From assembly GCA_945883955.1 (NCBI GenBank), contig CAMCYN010000012.1, positions 1 through 33,691 of the forward strand: 33,691 nt of DNA, read 5' to 3'. The translations under genes and the position numbers were made by a program. The notes beneath the pieces were generated by a model that made no database searches, was not told the origin of the DNA, and saw only the letters and a list, made by a program, of their open reading frames with translations. Origin of the DNA: Akkermansia muciniphila (GTDB taxonomy: Bacteria > Verrucomicrobiota > Verrucomicrobiia > Chthoniobacterales > Chthoniobacteraceae). Below, one piece after another: positions 27,701-33,691 of this stretch. Numbering within the stretch: the stretch's first letter is position 1; every line of letters starts with the position of its first letter.

Positions 27701-30700
27701 CGTGTACTTTCGCTTCTGTATACCTCAAGCGCGAATCCGGTGATGTTGGATCAATCCGGAAGTGGCTTACTCAAATTTACCAGTGATATGGCTTTTGGTG
27801 GCACTGCCGGCACCGTGAGTCTGATTCTTCAAGGTTCCACCGGCGCTTCGGGGGAATTGGCTGGGAGAATTCCCAGTTCCGGGAGTTTGGTGGCAAACCT
27901 GACCAAAGCGGGGACGGGCACCTGGGTCCTTTCGGGGAGCAATTCCTACACAGGCACCACGACCTTGAGCGGAGGTGTGTTGAATCTCGGGAATGTTGCG
28001 GCGCTGGCCGGCGGCGGGAGTCTCACGTTTAGCGGCGGGACACTCCAATTTGGAACAAGCGGAGCGACCTATTCCAACGCGATCGCCAATAGCGGAACCT
28101 CGGTAATCCTGGTGGATAGCAACGGCCTGAGCGGGACGTTGTCCGGCACGTTGGCAGCTTCCAATAGCGGCGGACTTACCAAGGTCGGTGCGGGGATACT
28201 GACGCTTTCCGGGACAAACGCTTATACGGGGGTGACGACGCTTGTAGCCGGTACCCTTTCGGTATCTGCGGAGAATAATTTGGGGGCGTCGTCCGGGTCG
28301 ACTTCCATTACCTTTGCGGCCGGCAATAGCGCGACGTTGCAGTTTAACGGAAACTCCACGTTCAGCTCTGCCGTCAAGGGGGCGACGTTGAGCGGGACGG
28401 GCACATTTGCGGTGTCCGGTGCGGCTGGTCTCGGGGGGGCCATTGTGGGCGCGGGCGCTTTGGTGAAGACGGGGTCGGGGATTTTCACGCTGACCGGCAC
28501 GAACACTTACACAGGAGTCACCACGGTGAGCGCCGGCACTCTGCAGATTGGCGACGGAACCACGGACGGCTCGATCCTGACAACCAGCGGGATCGTGAAC
28601 AGCGGCTCGCTGCTCTTTAATCTGGTGGGAACCCAGACCGACTCCATGGTGATCAGCGGCACGGGGACGTTAGGTAAAAGCGGGTCCGGCACTCTGACGC
28701 TCTCCGGCAGCAACACCTATACAGGCCTGACCACCCTCAGTGCCGGCACGCTGAATCTGGGGAACGTAAATGCGCTCGGTGGTGGCGGTAGTCTGACATT
28801 TGGCGGGGGGACGCTGCAATTTGGGACCAGCGGGGGGACGGTTACGAATGCCGTTACCAATAGCGGGCCGTCCGTGATTCGAGTGGATAACAATGGATTC
28901 AATGGGACGTTGTCCGGGAATATCGACGCCTCGAATGCAGGTGGTTTAACCAAAATAGGCTCCGGAACGTTATTCTTAAGCGGGTCGAATGTTTATACCG
29001 GAATAACCACGGTAAATGCCGGGATCCTCAGTCTGGGGAATGCCACGGCCCTGGGAGGGACACTGGACGGGACAACCATCGCGAATGGAGCGTCGTTGGA
29101 GTTGTCGGGTGGAATCACGTTTGCCCAGGAGACATTGACCTTGCTCGGGATGGGGGATGGCGGGACCGGGGCGTTGCGGAATTTGAGCGGGAACAACACC
29201 TGGACCGGGGCGATGGCACTGGGCGGGGACACACTGATCCAGAGTGACGCCGGGACACTCACGCTGGACGTGGTCAGCGGGGCCGTCATTTCGGGGAGTT
29301 ATAACCTGAGTGTCGGCGGTTCGGGCGGCGTTACGGTGGTCGACGGGATCGATATTGGTTCCGGGACGTTGACCAAACAGGGGGCGGGGATCCTGACGCT
29401 CTCGGCCACGAACACGTTTACCGGGAATACGACGGTGAATGCCGGGACACTTGCCTTTTCGGGGAACGGCACGGTCGCTAGTCCGCTACTCTCGCTGGCC
29501 TCCGGGGCGACCCTCGATGTGACCGGCGCGACCGGGGGAAGCTGGACCCTTGGGGCAACCCAGACGTTGACCGGCGCGGGGACCGTGAGCGGCACGTTGT
29601 CGGTGACGACGGGCGGCCGCTTGACGCCGGTGGGGGCGAGTGGGTTTGGGACGCTGACGACCGGCTCCATTCTGCTGGGCGGAACAGTGACGCTGCGTCT
29701 GGGGGGGACTTCGCTCGGGGACAAGCTGGCCGTCAACGGCGCGCTCACTCTCGGAACGGGAAGCGCCATTACCATTTTGGATAACGCGAATGCGAATGCT
29801 CAGGGTTTTCTGAGTGCCGGAACGTACGAACTGCTGACGGTGTCCGGGGCGATTACGGGGACTTTCGGGACGTTTACACCGTCGGTGACGAGTATCGCCC
29901 AGGTGCTTTCTTACGAGGCGCACCGGATTTTGCTGATTGTGGGTGCCTTGTCTGAGACCTGGAACGGAGCGGCTGGCGATCGTCTCTGGAATACGGGCGG
30001 CAACTGGACGAGAGGGAACGCCCCGGGGACCGTGGCACTCAGTCGCGGTTCGGACACGGCGTCGCTACTCGGGACGAGTCCGGGGACGATCACGCTGGAG
30101 TCGACGAAGACGCAGCTCCTGAGTTTGTCGCTTGCGGGGAGTTCGGCCAGTAGCGGGTACACTCTGAGTGGTTCCGGGACGGCCGCGTTGTGGTTGTATA
30201 ATGCAGGGGGCGCCGTTGCGGTCTCGGTGAATGGCGGAACTCACACGATCGCATTGCCTGTGGTGGCGGAGAGCGATCTGGCGATTACGGTGACGAACGC
30301 GCCGGATACACTGACCGTTTCGGGCGCAATCAGCGGCGGAACCAGCGGAGTGCAGGGCTTAACGAAGACCGGGCTCGGTCTGTTGACGCTTTCCGGCAGC
30401 AACACCTACACAGGCCTGACCACCCTCAGTGTGGGTACGCTGAATCTCGGGAACGTGAATGCGCTCGGTGGCGGCGGGAGTCTGACGTTTGGCGGGGGCA
30501 CGCTGCAATTTGGGGCGAGTGGGGCGACGGTTACGAATGCCGTTACCAATAGCGGGACGTCCGTGATTCGCGTGGATAACAATGGATTCAATGGGACGTT
30601 GTCCGGGAACATCGATGCCTCGAATACCGGTGGGTTAACCAAAACAGGCTCCGGTACGTTATTCTTAAGCGGGGCGAATGCTTACGCCGGAATCACCACG

Positions 30701-33691
30701 GTAAATACCGGGATACTCAGTCTTGCTAATGCGACGGCCCTGGGCGGGACACTGGACGGGACAACCATCTCGAATGGAGCGTCGTTGGAGTTGTCGGGAG
30801 AAATTACGTTTGCCTCGGAGACATTGACCTTGCTCGGGACGGGGAATGGCGGGACCGGGGCGCTGCGGAACCTGAGCGGGAACAACACCTGGACTGGGGC
30901 GCTGACACTCGGCGGGGATACATTGATCCAGAGTGACGCCGGGACACTCACTCTGGACGTGGCCAGCGGGACCGTGATTTCGGGAAGTTATAACCTGAGC
31001 TTCGGTGGAGCGGGCGGCGTCACGGTGGCTGATGGGTTCGATATCGGGACTGGCTCACTTACAAAGCAGGGAGCGGGAATTCTGGTGCTCTCGGCGTCGA
31101 ACACCTTCACCGGCGGTGTGACGCTGAATGGCGGGACGATCCGGTTGGGGAATGTCGGGGCTTTCAATCTGAGCAGTCCCAACAGTGTGACATTCGGGAG
31201 CGGTGTGGCGGCGGGGACGACGTTACAGCTTTACGGAAACGACCTGACCCTGACGGGGCTGGATACGAATGCGACTCCGGGTTCACCCGTAGTGGAAAAC
31301 GGGGGGGTGCTCGCCGGGACACTGACGGTGAATCGGGCAAGCGGGTTGAGTCTCTTTGGCGGGGTGCTCCAGGACGGACTCGGCGGCGGTTCGCTTTCCC
31401 TGGTGAAGACCGGGGCCGGGACTCTTGGGTTCAGTGGCGTGAACACATTTACCGGGAACACCACCGTGAGCGCCGGGACCTTGGCTTTTTCAGGGAACGG
31501 CACGGTGACGAGTGCGACGGTGTCGCTGGCCTCGGGCGCGACTCTCGATGTGAGGGGCGCGACGGCTGGAAGCTGGACCCTTGGGGCAACCCAGACGTTG
31601 ACCGGCGCGGGGACGGTGAGCGGGACGTTGGCGGTGGCGGCGGGTGGCCGGTTGATTCCGAGCGCCACGGGCGGGTTCGGGACACTCACGACCGGGGCGC
31701 TGTCGCTGAATGGCGAGATCCGGCTGAGCCTCGGCGCGACGCTCGGGGATAGGGTGGTGGTAAATGGCGGGCTGACGCTCGGGGCGGGCAGCAGCATCAC
31801 GATTCTGGATGATGCCGGGGCCAAATTGTTGGGGAGCCTGAGTGTCGGGACCTACGAACTGTTGACGGTTACCGGTCAAATTACGGGGACGTTTGGGACG
31901 CTCAATCCGGCGGCCGGGGGACTAGCCCAGGTGCTCTCTTACGATACGAACCGGATATTGCTCACTGTGGGTTCCGGGGACGGGATTTGGAGCGGGGCGG
32001 CAGGGAGCGGCCTCTGGAACACCGGCGGGAATTGGGCAAGCGGTAATGCTCCGGGGATCGGTGTGTTGAGCCGGGGTTCGGATACCGCCTCGCTGGGGCT
32101 GTCTGGGACGGCCGGGACGATTACGCTCGTATCGGCGCGGACCCAATTGAAGGCCCTGAGTTTCGAGTCCGTAGCAAACACCGGGTACACACTGAGCGGA
32201 TCCGGGACGGCGGCGTTGTGGCTTTATGGAACCAGCGGTTCGGTGGCGGTGGCTGTTAACGCCGGGACACATACGATTGCGTTGCCGGTGGTGGCTGAGA
32301 GTGATCTGGCCGTGTCGGTGGCGGGAACCGGGGATCATCTGACGGTGTCGGGAACCATCAGCGGCGGGACGACCGGTGTGCAGGCCCTTGCCAAAACTGG
32401 TCTGGGAACCCTGAGTCTGAGCGGCACGAACACCTTCGCGGGCGGAGTCACGCTCAGCGCCGGAACGCTCCGGGTGGGGAACGACTCCGCCTTGGGAACG
32501 GGCACGCTGGTGTTGAGTGGCGGGCGACTCTCCGGAGATCACAACGTCACGAGTCATTCGCTGGCCAACGCGGTGACGCTGGCCGCAGACGTCACGCTTG
32601 GGGATTCTACTAACAGCGCTCCGCTGACCTTGACCGGGGCAGTGACTATGAGCGCGAGCCGGACGCTAACCGTAGACAGTGCGGTGACGATTGGCGGGGT
32701 CCTCGGGGATGGCGGCGCGGGGTTCGGCCTCACCAAACTTGGGAATGGGATGCTGACTTTAAGTGGAACGAATACGTTCGGTGGTGGGGTGACACTCAGT
32801 GCGGGGTCGCTGTTATTGAGCGGGGGCGATAACCGGCTCAGCGCGGGGGGCGATATGACGGTGAGCGGTGGGGTGCTCGGATTAGGGGGGTATTCGCAGA
32901 CGCTCGGGGTGTTTACCCAAAGCGGCGGCATCGTTATGAGCGGGACGCTCCTGGCGAACACGTACGATTTGAGCAGCGGGACGATCCTGGCCAGTCTTGG
33001 GAATAACACCGCCAGCCTGGTGAAGAACGGGGCGGGCACTGTCACTTTGAGTGGTGCGAACGGGTTTACGGGGGGAACCACGGTGAACGCCGGGACATTA
33101 CGGTTGGCGGTGGATAACACACTGTCGGTGGCGGGGGACGTGACGGTGTCCGCCGGGGAACTGGCTTTGGGGACAACTTCGCAGAGTGTGGCGGGATTGA
33201 CGCTGATGAGCGGCTCGATCACAGGAGGGACCCTGGAAGCGGGGGCCTTCGGGGTGCTCTCTGGCACGATATCTTCGGTCCTGGCTGGGGCTGGAAATTT
33301 GACTAAAATCGGTTCGGGAACGGTTCTGCTCCAAGGCTCGAACACCTATGCTGGCGGGACCCGGATCAGTGCGGGGACTATTCGTTTGGGTGGTTCGGAG
33401 CGGTTGCTGGACACGGGGGCGGTGGACATTGCCGTGGGACGGCTGGATCTGGCTGGGTTCACCGAAACGGTGGGGGCGGTGACTTTGACGAGTGGTTCAA
33501 TCACCGGGGGAACCCTGATTGCGGCGAGTGTGCAAGCGCTGAGCGGCACGATCACCTCTGTGCTGGGCGGATCGGGGGCGCTCACCAAAAGCGGCGCGGG
33601 CACGGTGATTTTGTATGGGGCAAACACCTACACCGGATCGACGAGTGTGCTGGCGGGGACCCTGCGCCTGGGAGTGAGTGATGCGTTGACC
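21761..33691 (+). CDS. Giant PATR-repeat protein, main segment (runs off the right edge)
   Basis: One frame is open from about 21761 to the last base, roughly 3,975 codons with no stop; reading it by eye gave continuous coding. It is built of autotransporter-associated beta-strand (PATR-type) repeats with a core like 'LTLSGSNTYTGxTTISAGTLxLG', about 26 copies here spaced mostly 200-400 bp. Between them lie Gly/Ser/Thr-rich strands and three 'WNG/WKG...W...NW' modules (about 23170, 25440, and 29960 with its copy at 31988). Cysteine appears to be absent from the repeats. Such proteins form long beta-helices that are exported. The C-terminal anchor (autotransporter barrel or PEP-CTERM) lies beyond the window. 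Total length from 19815 exceeds 4,500 residues. The role in adhesion or surface structure is inferred. Confidence 0.85.
28699..30387 (+). repeat. Segmental duplication inside the giant gene, copy A
   Basis: A unit of about 1,689 bp (563 codons) beginning at a PATR core ('SGSNTYTGLTTLSAGTLNLGNVNALGGGGS'). Its first ~710 bp match copy B at a constant offset of 1,689 with only scattered substitutions and no indels. The rest, including the 'TWNGAAGDRLWNTGGNW' module, is clearly homologous but more diverged. Confidence 0.85.
30388..32415 (+). repeat. Segmental duplication inside the giant gene, copy B
   Basis: Follows copy A directly. The first part (30388 to about 31099) is near-identical to copy A. 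A 342-bp in-frame insertion (about 31100-31441, one extra PATR-type module) then precedes a diverged second half with 'IWSGAAGSGLWNTGGNW'. It is a mosaic of recent and older similarity. Confidence 0.85.

Noticed and set aside
21710-33627. Many minus-strand open frames rich in Val/Pro/Ala, up to 263 codons, opposite the giant gene
   Set aside because: They are low-complexity complements of the Gly/Ser/Thr repeat codons. They recur with each repeat, while the plus strand carries recognisable PATR cores and one unbroken frame.

Overview
The window is about 60% GC by eye and fits a Verrucomicrobiota (Opitutales-like) chromosome. This is an inference from three things: a giant secreted protein built of autotransporter-associated beta-strand (PATR) repeats, a sulfatase paired with a PAS-AraC regulator, and the general lack of Shine-Dalgarno sites. 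No rRNA, tRNA, IS element or CRISPR array was seen.

Layout. (1) Positions 1-7291 form a nitrogen-acquisition block. The broken C-terminal end of an NrtA/CmpA-like substrate-binding protein is followed by urtA-urtB-urtC-urtD-urtE, a formamidase gene (fmdA) and an FmdB zinc-ribbon gene, closed by a strong terminator. No urease gene is present, so the complete 'urea-type' ABC transporter is physically linked to a formamide/short-amide hydrolase, as in the fmd system of Methylophilus. The likely job is import of amides (possibly also urea) and release of ammonium. (2) Positions 7368-12624 hold a small membrane/TPR protein, a PAS-AraC regulator divergent from a secreted formylglycine-type sulfatase, a convergent MFS transporter, and a TerC-like membrane protein with altered metal-site motifs. 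(3) Positions 12800-19590 are housekeeping: pheS-pheT, a 367-bp intergenic region holding a structured candidate small RNA (or 30-codon ORF) with a strong terminator, thrS (lacking the N-terminal TGS domain) and glpX (class II fructose-1,6-bisphosphatase), with thrS and glpX divergent. (4) Positions 19815-33691 are one giant gene running off the right edge: a signal peptide followed by more than 4,500 residues with about 28 PATR-type repeats. Its 5' part is interrupted by a 19-bp tandem duplication and by two poly-G tracts, each one G short of the number needed to keep frame. Beyond those sites one frame is open for almost 12 kb to the window end.

The most interesting items are the three frame-breaking simple repeats at the head of the giant repeat protein (phase-variable switch, recent damage or sequencing error), the in-frame ~1.7-kb segmental duplication inside it, the candidate ncRNA between pheT and thrS with competing helices, and the urt-fmd fusion of pathways.
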